Positions 49,082-59,351 of a stretch of DNA of 64,000 nucleotides are shown piece after piece (the first letter of the stretch is position 1; each line of letters opens with the position of its first letter). This DNA comes from Hofstenia miamia. Lineage: Eukaryota; Xenacoelomorpha; Acoela. Below the pieces are notes generated by a model, which worked only from the letters and a program-made list of their open reading frames with translations, was not told the origin of the DNA and ran no database searches. The stretch lies in assembly GCA_004352715.1 (NCBI GenBank), contig SCFE01000045.1:342549-406548 (forward strand), read 5' to 3'. The translations under genes and the position numbers were made by a program.

Positions 49082-49507
49082 CTAAACAAATATTGAAATA
49101 AAATTGAAAAAACCAGAGAGCTGAATGCATCGTTGCATTATAAATTTCGCTAAGTGGTGTTTTTTGCTAGCATCAAATTTAGTAGACCAATAAACGTAAG
49201 AGTCAATGAGAGCAACTAAACGCCTGAAAGAGAAGATGATGCTAAAACGCATTAATTTCCTAGAAATATATGCATGATTAACATAAAATATAAAGAAAAT
49301 ATTGAACGGTGTGAATAGAAGAAATAGTCCCATCCAGGAAAACGAACTAAAGGCCTGAAAAATTTGGATATCAGGTGCGTCGGCTCCTACTGGATGAGAG
49401 CGACAGTTTTCCACCTTGAGAATGACACACGGCATTCTTCGAGCACGCTTGGGGTTGAAAGGTAGGAAAACTAGCTTTTCTCTAAGAAGAACTGAAAAAA
49501 TAACCAT
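49082..49507 (-). CDS. Unrecognised 141-codon open frame
   Basis: Minus strand, start and stop inside ordinary AT-rich DNA. It reads LREKLVFLPFNPKRARRMPC and VENCRSHPVGADAPDIQIFQ, then a hydrophobic stretch (FSWMGLFLLFTPFNIFFIFY) that could cross a membrane. Several 'ttttcag' words in it could be splice acceptors, so the true structure may differ. I do not recognise a family and there is no supporting neighbour. Chance is a serious alternative. Confidence 0.25.
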   Translation of the reverse strand: MVIFSVLLREKLVFLPFNPKRARRMPCVILKVENCRSHPVGADAPDIQIFQAFSSFSWMGLFLLFTPFNIFFIFYVNHAYISRKLMRFSIIFSFRRLVALIDSYVYWSTKFDASKKHHLAKFIMQRCIQLSGFFNFISIFV

Positions 49508-49822
49508 GAGTTGAATGTTCTCAACGTATTTTGGAAAAAGTAAAATACGAAATGAAAATTTTTGCTGTAATAGCTAACTCGTTCTGTCAACTATATATTT
49601 GAAATCTTCCTGTTTGACTTCAAGGAAGAATAGAATTACTGTAATAATATGACAAAACAACATAATTGAAATGATACTAAATGATTTAATTTCGGCTTCT
49701 AAATTTTCAATAACTTGCGCAGTAACATGTAACCAGTATCAATAGAATTCAGGTCAATCAAAAACTTTAACGATGAAGCATATCTACTGAAAACTACTAC
49801 AAAAATATTCCATAGAAAGTGA

Positions 49823-49875
<53 letters not shown>

Positions 49876-50183
49876 ACGAAACGCATGTGTAGAAATATTC
49901 TTCATAGCAAAAATTAAGCCTAAAATGAATATATTCTCAAACAATATACCAAAAAAGCATTCNNNNNNNNNNNNNNNNNNNNNNNNNNNNNNNNNNNNNN
50001 NNNNNNNNNNNNNNNNNNNNNNNNNNNNNNNNNNNNNNNNNNNNNNNNNNNNNNNNNNNNNNNNNNNNNNNNNNNNNNNNNNNNATATATATATAAACGA
50101 AACGCATGTGTAGAAATATTCTTCATAGCAAAAATTAAGCCTAAAATGAATATATTCTCAAACAATATACCATAAAAGCATTC
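49823..50183. repeat. (TA)n with gap and duplicated flank
   Basis: TA repeat (49823-49871), then 89 bases (49874-49962) that recur after a 122-N gap (49963-50084) and a short TA run at 50095-50183, with one visible base change. Probably two alleles of the same TA-repeat locus placed end to end. Confidence 0.85.
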
Positions 50184-50639
50184 GAAAATTGCATTAGAGC
50201 TGACCTACATACAATCTTAAAATGATTGAGTCCATTTTGTAAAAATGAAAACTCATATCAAAGAATGAAAACGTTTGAAGTTTAAGAGTAGATATTTTAA
50301 ATAAAAATTGGAAATGATCTTATTTATTGTTACTTAAATATATTTGCAGAATTGAAGAAAGTATACAAAACAGAAAAAAATATACGGATATGCAGTAAAC
50401 GATGTTTGAAAGTTGTGCCTAAGAAGAAGTTGCTTTCGATCTATGAGTTTCCTCAGTTTAACCTCCCATGCGTTTGTGCAATTACGCAAGGCTAAAGAGA
50501 TCATTAAAAATATTTAAAATGCAATTAACATTATATTTACGTTGAATAAGGCTTGCAATTACCATACAAAATTAATATACTCATATCATAAAATAGCCTA
50601 AAAATTGTCATTTTCAGTGAGTTCATACATTTGAAAATA
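50184..50639. other. AT-rich non-coding DNA
   Basis: Nothing recognised. Confidence 0.5.
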
Positions 50640-51090
50640 TACAGAATGACGCTACACTTGACCACTACAAATGCATGAGAACCTTAAATACCTGAAATGG
50701 TCAGATTTGACGACCTTTAGAAAAAATGTGCAAAACAAAATAGGCTTGTTTCGATTTAAGTTCCAATTACATACAGTTATTACAATGCATTTACCTATAT
50801 TTCAATAATGCAAATGCAGTTTCTACAGTTTCGCCTGCAGCATGCATCACAAGTTATATTGACCTTATTCTAAATTGCAGTAAAATCCAGAGTCCATTTT
50901 CAGGGTTCTATAGAGAAGCTTTTTTGGACATTCCTTTGTCGGAGTTTAGAAAATTTTGTTCACATTCTTTTTTCATAGAGATTCCTGGCATTAATAGATG
51001 CCATATTAGGCGTATTACCGAATGCAGCAACTGACCAACGATTTGTAGCTGCCCTAGTGTTAGTGCTGTAAATTTGAGGCACTTGTTCCA
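50640..51090 (-). pseudogene. piggyBac transposase remnant with 3' end
   Basis: Minus strand near 51060-50900: NRWSVAAFGNTPNMASINA followed by RNLYEKRM and a stop. The pattern 'RW....F....D.A..NA..LY' is the block late in the piggyBac transposase core, downstream of its catalytic aspartates. Further along the strand come ttctaaaggtcgtcaaatct and gaccatttcaggtatttaag, a sequence repeated at 36500-36545, probably the element's 3' region. Everything upstream of the block is missing because the LINE at 51163 begins there on the other strand. Confidence 0.62.
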
Positions 51091-51162
51091 CAAATACTGC
51101 TTTATTCTTTAATAAAAAAGAAGCATTACTATTCTGAGTAAGAATTTGTTTTTTTATTATTC

Positions 51163-52053
51163 ATGCGAGACGGTCGTGTTTACTTTCGCTCTCCAGAAAC
51201 TATGCAAAAACATTGTACTGGTATTTCTAATAGCTGCAAGACATGCGATGTGAGTTTTACTGAGAAAGATCATGTTTATCAATGTAATGTATGTAATGCA
51301 AAATATCATATGACCAAAGCTTGCAACGGATTTCAAGTCGGAACTTTTGATCTGTTAAAAAAGTACCCGGATCACTTTATTATGCTGTGTAACGATTGTG
51401 TTTCTGCAAACAAGAAGGAATTTGTCTTATGCTCTGTCAAGAATCAATCCTTTTTGTTGGACTGTGAAAAGTCACATTCGAAGCTTATGATGGATATAAA
51501 CTCAAGTTTTACTGATAATTATTCGAAGTGCAACCAAATGCTTCAAGACTTCCGTAATGGTCTGCAAAAATTTGCTACCGAAAATTCTGATCCTAACCGT
51601 TTTGATGATCAAAGTTACAGGACTCGTATCAAGATTATCGGTCTCTCTGCGCCAGAATCAAGTTTGCGAGCTAACGAGAAGCTTGAAAAAGATGCGCATT
51701 CCGTTAAGGATGTATTATCTCATCTTGGGTTTGACTCAATTCCGCTGAACAACATATATCGTGCTGGACGCCCCAAAACAAACTACATTCGTCCAATCAT
51801 AGTGGATCTAACTACAGAATGGAACAAACGATGCGTTATTGCTCAGTCATACAAATTACGTGGCTATAATGCTAAAGTATTTATTAAACCTGATCTTAGT
51901 TATGAAGATAGAAAAAAGGAAAAACTCATTTTGGCTAATCGTTATGAACTTCTAAAATCGGGTGTTGAAAAACCTAGGCTGAAAATAAGAAATCTCAGAC
52001 TTTATAAGGATGACCAAGAAGTTTCTTTGACGCCTGTGTCACGTGATCATTGA
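51163..52053 (+). CDS. LINE ORF1: PHD-finger and RRM-like nucleic-acid-binding protein
   Basis: 296 codons. Cys/His pairs at residues 25/28, 41/44, 49 (His), 54 and 76/79 fit a PHD-type zinc finger, a module known at the N-terminus of ORF1 in CR1-like LINEs. A helical linker follows. Residues about 150-290 (RIKIIGLSAPESSLRANEKL, NNIYRAGRP, IRPIIVDLTTEWNKR, AKVFIKPDLSYEDRKKEK) have the layout of the RRM plus C-terminal domain of L1-like ORF1 proteins, which bind element RNA. The first ATG at 51163 is used; there is no other start before the finger. The frame ends at TGA (52051-52053), and ORF2 continues in the same frame immediately after. The sequence context is TGA CTA. No internal defects were seen. 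Confidence 0.85.
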   Translation: MRDGRVYFRSPETMQKHCTGISNSCKTCDVSFTEKDHVYQCNVCNAKYHMTKACNGFQVGTFDLLKKYPDHFIMLCNDCVSANKKEFVLCSVKNQSFLLDCEKSHSKLMMDINSSFTDNYSKCNQMLQDFRNGLQKFATENSDPNRFDDQSYRTRIKIIGLSAPESSLRANEKLEKDAHSVKDVLSHLGFDSIPLNNIYRAGRPKTNYIRPIIVDLTTEWNKRCVIAQSYKLRGYNAKVFIKPDLSYEDRKKEKLILANRYELLKSGVEKPRLKIRNLRLYKDDQEVSLTPVSRDH

Positions 52054-53856
52054 CTACAAGAAGATATCTGTCTAAGTGTTTTATATGCCAATTGTCAAAG
52101 CCTTATTTCTATTGAAAGGCGACTGGAACTACATAAACTGTTATGCTCTTTAAATTGTAACATTGCGTTTCTAACAGAAACTTGGTTTGATCATTCAATA
52201 TCTAACGATATATTTCCAAATTCGTCTTTGCAAGTGGTAGCTAGAGCAGACAGAACTTCTTCTTTTGAGCACGGAGGCTGTCTAATTTTATGTGATGCCA
52301 ACTTGAGATGTGTTGAAATCGAGAAGCCTGATGAAGTGCGTTTCGCTTGCTCTGCCATTCTGCAATTTGAGGGCCAGGCCGTTCTTCTGGTATGCATCTA
52401 TAATCCGCCTGCTAGCAGCCAGTATCGCCCATCTGCTTCTGATGTTGTGGATTATTTAATGTATTGCAGATCGTCTTTTGTTTCATATACCAAGGTGAAA
52501 TCTATTCGTCTGGAGAAAACATCCATCATTTTATGTGGTGATTTGAATTTTCCAGACGCGGATTGGCAAACATTGACATCTATTCATGAATTCGATAATT
52601 TGATCCTAACCTGTTTCTCGGATCTTAACATGGAACAGTTGATTGACTTTCCGACGCACAGTACTGGAAATACTCTTGACGTCATCATGAGTGATTCTGA
52701 AAATATAAATATTATTTATACGATACCTCCTACGGAAAGTTTTTCGGATCATGCAGTGGTCGTATTTAGCATGCACCTTGTAGTGAATAATAATGATGTT
52801 GATAGTATTCTTGGAATAACGCCTTGTTCCTTTGAGCAAAAGATGTATTCATACTCACAGGCTGACTCTGTTTCTCTTGCTCTTTCATTATCAACTTCGC
52901 TTTTCTCATTTTGTATGATGGACGATGATGCGAACTACGTAAAACTCTGGTATGATCAACTTTTTGTGCTTATTGAGCAAAACGTTCCACTTAAACGAAG
53001 AAGGCGACAAGTTCTACCTGACTATTACAGTTCACATTCCGTCCATTTGTATAATAAGTCACAAACTATGTATAGAAGGTATTGCAAATCCGCTACAACT
53101 TCAAATTCTGTCCTCTATAGTTATGCAGTTGACAATCTATTGGAGTCAATAGAACTGGACAAAACTGTATTTGTTGAATCTTTCGCACATAAGTCTGATA
53201 TTAACAATTGTTTCAAGTTGCTTCGCTCTCTATCGAAATCATCTTTTCCTTGCCCGATGTTACATGAAGGAAACGCTGTATCTTCTGACGAAGATGTTGC
53301 TGACCTCTTTAATAGTTATTTTAATTCTGTTTTCTTGTCGTCAACAGTTAGTGATACTGATCTCCAGTTTGATGATGCAGATTCTATAGATATAACTCCG
53401 AGTCTGAATCATATTATTGAACTTCTCTCGACTTGTAAGACCACTGGTTGTGGCCCTGACAATTTGCCGGCTAGATTTATCCATGATTATGCTGTTCCTT
53501 TAGCTCCCCATGTTTTGAATCTGTTTACTCATATTATCGATTCCAATGTTTATCCTTCATGTTGGAAGCAAACCAATATCTTACCAATTCACAAAAGCGA
53601 GAGTGGACCGAAAAATATGATCTGCAACTATCGTCCAGTAAGCATACTACCAAAACTCTCGCTCCTTTTTGAGAGAATGTTTTTCAATGCTATGTATCCT
53701 ATAATACGAAATGCTTTTTGCGAGGAGCAATTTGGCTTCATAAAAGGGCGATCAACGGTAACTCAACTTCTCCAATGTCTTGATCACCTGTATTCAGATT
53801 TTGACGTTTCTAAACCGACTTATATTCTTTACTTAGATTTTTTCAAAAGCTTTTGA
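52054..53856 (+). CDS. LINE ORF2, part 1: endonuclease and N-terminal RT
   Basis: In frame with ORF1 after its TGA. There is no ATG before the endonuclease motifs; the first in-frame ATG is near 52459. The apurinic-type endonuclease shows YANCQSL, AFLTETWF, ILCGDLNFPDADW, NTLDVIMS and SDHAVVVF, that is, the conserved N, E, D-x-N and S-D-H residues. RT begins with PSCWKQTNILPIHKSES, YRPVSILPKLSLLFERMFF and QFGFIKGRSTVTQLLQCL. At 53838-53843 a run of six T, where five would keep the frame, changes LDFSKAFDKV into LDFFKSF and a stop at 53856. The element would copy its RNA into the genome by target-primed reverse transcription. The CR1/Jockey superfamily is inferred from motif order. Confidence 0.9.
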   Translation, partial: LQEDICLSVLYANCQSLISIERRLELHKLLCSLNCNIAFLTETWFDHSISNDIFPNSSLQVVARADRTSSFEHGGCLILCDANLRCVEIEKPDEVRFACSAILQFEGQAVLLVCIYNPPASSQYRPSASDVVDYLMYCRSSFVSYTKVKSIRLEKTSIILCGDLNFPDADWQTLTSIHEFDNLILTCFSDLNMEQLIDFPTHSTGNTLDVIMSDSENINIIYTIPPTESFSDHAVVVFSMHLVVNNNDVDSILGITPCSFEQKMYSYSQADSVSLALSLSTSLFSFCMMDDDANYVKLWYDQLFVLIEQNVPLKRRRRQVLPDYYSSHSVHLYNKSQTMYRRYCKSATTSNSVLYSYAVDNLLESIELDKTVFVESFAHKSDINNCFKLLRSLSKSSFPCPMLHEGNAVSSDEDVADLFNSYFNSVFLSSTVSDTDLQFDDADSIDITPSLNHIIELLSTCKTTGCGPDNLPARFIHDYAVPLAPHVLNLFTHIIDSNVYPSCWKQTNILPIHKSESGPKNMICNYRPVSILPKLSLLFERMFFNAMYPIIRNAFCEEQFGFIKGRSTVTQLLQCLDHLYSDFDVSKPTYILYLDFFKSF

Positions 53857-55000
53857 TAAAGTACCTCATAACATCTTATTGAGGAAGTGTTACGGCGTTG
53901 GCATTAGAGGGAATCTATTAAGATTATTGAAATCCTATCTAAGTGGTAGATTTCACAGAGTGTTGGTTAACAAGGTCAAATCAAAATATCTTCCCATCAC
54001 AAGCGGGGTCCCTCAGGGCTCTGTTCTGGGACCTCTTTTATTTATCGTTTTTATAAATGACCTTCCAGAAGGCTGTATTGAAACATTACCATATTTGTTT
54101 GCTGATGATACTAAAATTATTGGCAACTCAATTTCTCAAGTTCAAATCGATTACGAATCTCTGCTAAAGTGGGCTGACAAAAATGGAATGGAATTCAACA
54201 AGAAAAAATTTAAGCTGCTTGCTATTTCTGTTCCACCGTGTGAACTGATGTTACAATCGAATATATTATGTTCCTCTAAGAAAGTTAAAGATCTTGGTCT
54301 CTTTATAGCCAGTGATTTATCCTGGGGTGCACACATCTCTGAGAAGCTCAAGAAGTGTCACAAAACCTTTATGTATCTAAAGCGTACTCTCCCTTTTAAT
54401 ACCAATATTTCTGATAAGCTGACTCTCTATAAAGTCATGATTTTGTCTTCTTTGACTTATGCATCGCAGTTATGGTTTGCTAATCAAACGGATCTCAACA
54501 GACTTGAGAGTTTCCAAAGAAGATGCACACGATGGATTGTTCATGAGGATGGCTATAAAAGCCGTCTTATGCGATTGAAACTTCTTCCGTTTTCGCTGCT
54601 AGTCCAGCAGCGTGACTTGATATTCCTAAACAAACTTCTTAATAAAGAATTGGACATCGATGTATTAAGTTTCATTACATTATACGCTCCATCTCGTCAA
54701 AATCTCAGATCGTCGACCAATATGTTATTTTTATCAAAATTTACGAAGAAAACTAAGTCTAAAAATCACTTTTTTAATCGAGTGATTCTACTTGCTAACT
54801 TTGTTCATTTGAAGACTGAAATAAATCTCTTTGGCAATTCAAAAGTAGTGAAGAGTCAATTAAAGATGTTATTTTGGAATAAGTTCGAAAGAGAATATGA
54901 TGACAAAAACGGATGTTCTCACCAGCTGTTTTTGCAGCTCTTGTCGTCTACAGAATACCATATTCTCATTCTATTCATTTTTTGTACCGGTGCTTTATAG
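53857..55000 (+). CDS. LINE ORF2, part 2: RT palm, thumb and C-terminus
   Basis: Frame shifted by one relative to part 1 because of the extra T at 53838-53843. The frame carries DKVPHNILLRKCYGVGIRGN, SGVPQGSVLGPLLFIVFIND, YLFADDTKII (the catalytic FADD), GMEFNKKKFKLLAIS, VKDLGLFIASDLSWGAHISE, then a cysteine-containing C-terminal part (LESFQRRCTRWIVHEDG) and a stop at 55000. All RT blocks expected of a CR1/Jockey-type enzyme are present with no internal stop. One single-base indel thus separates this copy from an intact ORF2, which points to recent insertion or to a sequencing error in the T-run. Confidence 0.92.
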
Positions 55001-55049
55001 TGTATTTTTCCAATATGGGAATAAAGTCCTTTTACTACTACTACTACTA
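55001..55049 (+). other. LINE 3' end with (ACT)n tail
   Basis: aataaagtcc at 55020-55029 is followed by four or five ACT units ending at 55049. The same aataaagtc word plus a trinucleotide tail ends the LINE at 16352-16391. No clear target duplication was found. Confidence 0.75.
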
Positions 55050-56750
55050 AATCAAGTCTATGAGTTCTTACGATTTAGCAATAAATGGCTTTAAAAACCG
55101 TAACATTTGTCCAATTTTATCATAGATCAATCTTTTTATGCTGCATCTGTCTTAAGCGAGATGTATAATAGTATCTTCAATATTGAATGGCCCAGTATCA
55201 AAAAAAACTTAAAAAATTGGCAATTTTGACCGACTAGGCGGTTTTGGGAGGACATGGCTCAATTAGTTTCGATCGATTTCCAAATTTTTCACATCATTCG
55301 ATGGCCATCAATGAAATTCTATAGTTTTTGACGAAATTTTTGCAAAATATTGGTCAATATAGCAAAAACTACATTACAGAAATCTTCCGGAGTTTTTTAT
55401 TTGATTCTACGTCAAAAGTTGGTTTAGAACTGCTATAAAAGCTAAGTTCTTATTAACCAGTTCCTGATATGGGCCTCCTCATTGAAAGGCGTTAGTGTAA
55501 ATTTCCCGGACATTATATTGTTGGCAGTTTACCATCGACTGCTTGACCTATCATGCGGTGGATGTGATTTAGGCTTAATATGCACGAAAAAAACACTATT
55601 AAATTTCTTTCAACAAGCTGAATCAGAATCTCCAAAAATGTCATAAAAACGATTCGAAATTATGTATGGATTCTTTTGAAAAAAACCGATCGAAATCCAA
55701 AATCTAAAGAATCGCTGCACCTTAGCATCCATGAAGAAAAGCGATCCATATTCTGCGGTAAAAGAAGTGCACATTAAAATTTTATCGAGAACCTCCTCAT
55801 ATTGATGCTTCCAATTCAGTTATTGTAAATTGTTTTGAATGTGTCCGAAGTTCATATCACAATAGTTTATGGTGCCATCAATAAATTGAGAAGGAGCAAA
55901 GAGCATGGTTCTCTGAACTAAGAGAGCCATGGCAAAAACTGTATTCAATGAACCCGACCCCACCAGATACATGTTATATGCCCTGCTGTCAAAGAGCATG
56001 CAGATAATTTTCGGGCACCAAGAACAGGGAAAATAATTAAGTGGTCATATTTAACCACTGGCATTTTAGTGTTAAAACCATGCTAAATAAAGTACAAACT
56101 AGAGTCGGGAGACAGTTCTGATATTTTAAACCGGGTCAGATTAGAATCTTTTCATTTTCGTGGGTCAATAAATTTAAAAATCGAAACTTTTAAACTGCAG
56201 TATAAAAGAAGACTGAACCAAAAGACCCAAATGTTTCAAATTCTAGTGCATATAGTAACAACATACACATATAACAGAAACTAACTGCCTTACAATGCAG
56301 TCGTTTTTTCTTAAATATTTTATAATTGCGAAAAAAATATCTCGTTATAATGCAATATGTCAAAGTTTGTGTTTAGCCCTCGACAAGGCGGGCTATCATG
56401 CACATTAGGGGATCTAGATCTAGACCACGGTGTAGAAGATATTAGCGTCATCAAGTAAATGCAATTGAGGGTGATTGCGCACCTTCGTGCATGTAAAAGT
56501 AATTATGCTATATTTACACACAACAAATTTAAGTTTAAAACAATTATTGACAAATATTGAAATAAGATCTTTAAACAGCCTAGCCTGGTTCGATACCAAC
56601 CAGTCTACTGAAGCCAAAATAATTAAATGAAAATAGTATATATCATATACATTATATGTATCAAAATTTGAAAACGGCATTCTTAAATAATCTCACTAAA
56701 CTATGTCAACTAAACGTTTTTTTCTATTTGACTGAATGCCGTGCGGAAAA
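55050..56750. other. Non-coding DNA with a piggyBac-like inverted word
   Basis: At 56041-56060 the word gtggtcatatttaaccac lies close to a TTAA-containing stretch and resembles the ggtcaa/ttgacc ends at 36500 and 50690. The preceding kilobase has scattered protein-like words on the minus strand but no frame I can assign. The region nearest 56750 would be the 3' untranslated part of the gene below. Confidence 0.4.
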
Positions 56751-56929
56751 TCATTTTAATTTTTTTGGTAAGAAATTGGACACTTTCAGAGATTTGACTA
56801 ATTCAGAAAGAACATAAAAATTATACTTTTCATTATTCAGCTCATGAAATGACGCCATATTTGTTTCAATAAATTGAAAAAATATTTTCCATGGCAAATT
56901 CACATTAAATTTAGAAATTAAGTTCAAAC
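56751..56929 (-). CDS. Coiled-coil gene, last coding exon (exon D)
   Basis: Minus strand. It is preceded by an acceptor (attagtatgtag) and begins with two bases that complete the codon left by exon C. It then has 58 codons ending in TGA at 56751-56753: LNLISKFNVNLPWKIFFQFI, TNMASFHELNNEKYNF and LSELVKSLKVSNFLPKKLK. Phase and open frame agree with exon C, which supports splicing from 57073 to 56929. The composition (hydrophobic and charged residues at regular intervals, Lys-rich end) suits the end of a helical protein. No family recognised. Confidence 0.68.
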
Positions 56930-57072
56930 CTACATACTAATTTTTGTAGCAACTTGTTACATTGATTAGATATACATTCTAATCACTTTGAACGGATCTG
57001 TTTAAGGATCAATGTCGCACTTGGCGCACACGAATAATGATGAGTGACAGTTTATACATATGGAATAAAAAC

Positions 57073-57132
57073 CTTTCAACTTGCTGATGAGAATTTCTTC
57101 TTCCGCCTGAATGGCTTCTAAACTTTCCAAAT
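57073..57132 (-). CDS. Coiled-coil gene, exon C
   Basis: 60 bases between an acceptor (gattttcttag) and a donor (gaaag|gttttt). Two starting bases complete the codon begun in exon B (giving D); then LESLEAIQAEEEILISKLK; one base is left over for exon D. It is separated from exon B by an intron of only 44 bases (57133-57176) with gtagaa at the 5' end and a T-rich stretch before cttag. The heptad-like leucines and acidic residues continue the coiled coil. Confidence 0.75.
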
Positions 57133-57176
57133 CTAAGAAAATCAAAATTACATTGTAAACTGTCAACTATTTCTAC

Positions 57177-57348
57177 CTTCATTTAACAGCAATTCAGTCT
57201 GGGTAAGCATATTGAACCGTTCTTGAATTAAATTAGAATGATCTTCTGTGAATTTATTACGTCGATTTAGCTTGTATTTACTGCAAAATTCAATTGATTG
57301 AGAAACAAAAGTATTTCGCACTTCATCGATTTCTTTCAAAATTTCCTC
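57177..57348 (-). CDS. Coiled-coil gene, exon B
   Basis: 172 bases: acceptor ctattaag, then an open frame in phase 0 reading EEILKEIDEVRNTFVSQSIE, FCSKYKLNRRNKFTEDHSN and LIQERFNMLTQTELLLNE, then one leftover base and the donor gtagaa. Phase 0 at the start matches the phase 0 end of exon A 2 kb upstream. Mostly helical, charged sequence. The acceptor pyrimidine tract is weak, so the exact 5' edge is less certain than the 3' edge. Confidence 0.72.
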
Positions 57349-57425
57349 CTTAATAGAACATTGCATGTGTTCGGTTTTGATTAAGAAAAATAACCACGAA
57401 TTGCAAAAATAATAAAAACAATACA

Positions 57426-57466
<41 letters not shown>

Positions 57467-59351
57467 TCCGAAAGTTCTATGTCTGAACCTTTGATTTCAC
57501 GAAAAAATGATGAGTGTAAAATCTTGAACTATTTAAAATAGGTTTNNNNNNNNNNNNNNNNNNNNNNNNNNNNNNNNNNNNNNNNNNNNNNNNNNNNNNN
57601 NNNNNNNNNNNNNNNNNNNNATATATATATATTCCGAAAGTTCTCTGTCTGAACCTTTGATTTCACAAAAAAATGATGAGTGTAAAATCTTGAACTATTT
57701 AAAATAGGTTTAGAGATATTATGGAAATATACTATTTTTGTTAAAACAGTTAATTGTGACGTAAAATAAGTACTTTTGGGCATCTCATTGGCACTAAGCA
57801 TACAAATGATAGTGAATTGTAATTGAAGACCAATATATCGATGCCTACATTAAGAATGACTCAGCATACTCTCAGAATTCAGAAATTTTGCATCCATATA
57901 TTCATTTTTATCAAATAATTTTGAAAATGTGCATCACAAAAGTTTGCAAAGAAAAATTTCAAATAGCACTAATTTCTGTATTTCGGCAAATAGAAATCCT
58001 TTGGTCAATTGCTGGAATTTCGACAAAACCTAGTCAAGACGCCGTCAGGAAGATTGAAAATCTATTCTTGCAATTGACTTAAAGAGTAGTAATCAAAGGA
58101 AACAGTACCTTTGAAAAGGTTCAATTTCTCCATGATATTGCTCATTTCAAAGTGGTGAACTGTAGAACACCAGCAAAATATTATCAGAAGTTGATATTTT
58201 GGGGCCGATCACTTATGCCAAGAAACTTGGAACACTTGGCTACACCTCATGCATCAAGCATGATTGATGCTGAAATCCAAATACAGATCCCAAATTTGGT
58301 TATTTTGATCGCGGAGGTGAATGGATTTCGAGAAATTGACAACTGCTTCACGAAAGGTTGATATTAAATTTTAATTCTTGGCGCTATTTGCTCCACAGGT
58401 AGGTAAGCAAAACTTGAAACTACTTCAGTTGATTTATTCTTATCCTCAACTTCAATTCCAAAGTTTCAAAGGATATTGAAAGGGATGAAACACTGAAATG
58501 AGCTTAGGCGGATAGTACCGACAATAAGGCAAAGTGTCTGTTTTTTCGTAACAAGAAGAAGCAGATAGTTGTTTGATGGCTTTCTTGAAACCTAGCAGAG
58601 GACTGGAATGAAAGTGAAAGCTTCAAAACCTCTCAAACCGTATAACTAGCAACTGCTAACGAATTGTTCTGTTTGATACAGCAAATGAAGCAATTGTATT
58701 GCTCAATAACGAAGAATAACTCGCAGAATGCCTTAAGGATTGTAGAGAAAAGCCAGAAAAATAACTATTCTGTTTTTGTGACTATAGTATGGATACATTA
58801 TTTCCCAAGCCATGTATTGAGCCTTATTAGGCCAACTTTCACAGCCACCTCTAAAAAAGTTAACAGATTATCAAAAATTTAGTATAAGCGTTTCTAATGA
58901 TATATATATATATATGTATATATNNNNNNNNNNNNNNNNNNNNNNNNNNNNNNNNNNNNNNNNNNNNNNNNNNNNNNNNNNNNNNNNNNNNNNNNNNNNN
59001 NNNNNNNNTATATATATATATATATATATATATTTACAGTAAGATTGTGAAATTAGGAATTTTGCGATTTTTCATTTCACGTACCTAACTTCATAAAAAC
59101 ATTAAAATGCCTAAATACTTAATGTAATTATTGGAAAAATACTAACACTAATCTTAATCCCATCTTTGCAAATTTAGTAGTTTTATGAAGTTTTATATGG
59201 ACACAGGCATTTATATAACTTGGCTGATATTCAAAAAAAATTTTACGTTCTATTTAATTGTTGCTGTTTTATAGTGTAGGAGTGATGATTATCCATACTA
59301 CAAATTGTGTAACTACACATCTAGATTCCAGATGCAAAATTATAATAAAAC
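57349..59351 (-). other. Intron between exons A and B, with TA repeats and two gaps
   Basis: Contains (TA)n with 75 Ns (57546-57620) flanked by a duplicated 81-base stretch (57465-57545 and 57631-57711, two base differences), and (TA)n with 85 Ns (58924-59008). Several open frames of 60-70 codons at 57888-58882 show no recognisable family or matching splice sites. Confidence 0.55.

Noticed and set aside
53838-53860. Programmed ribosomal frameshift in the LINE RT
   Set aside because: It falls in the middle of a catalytic block and is fully explained by one extra T in a homopolymer.
56575-56610. tRNA-like B-box word (ggttcgatacc)
   Set aside because: No A-box at the right distance and no cloverleaf stems could be drawn.
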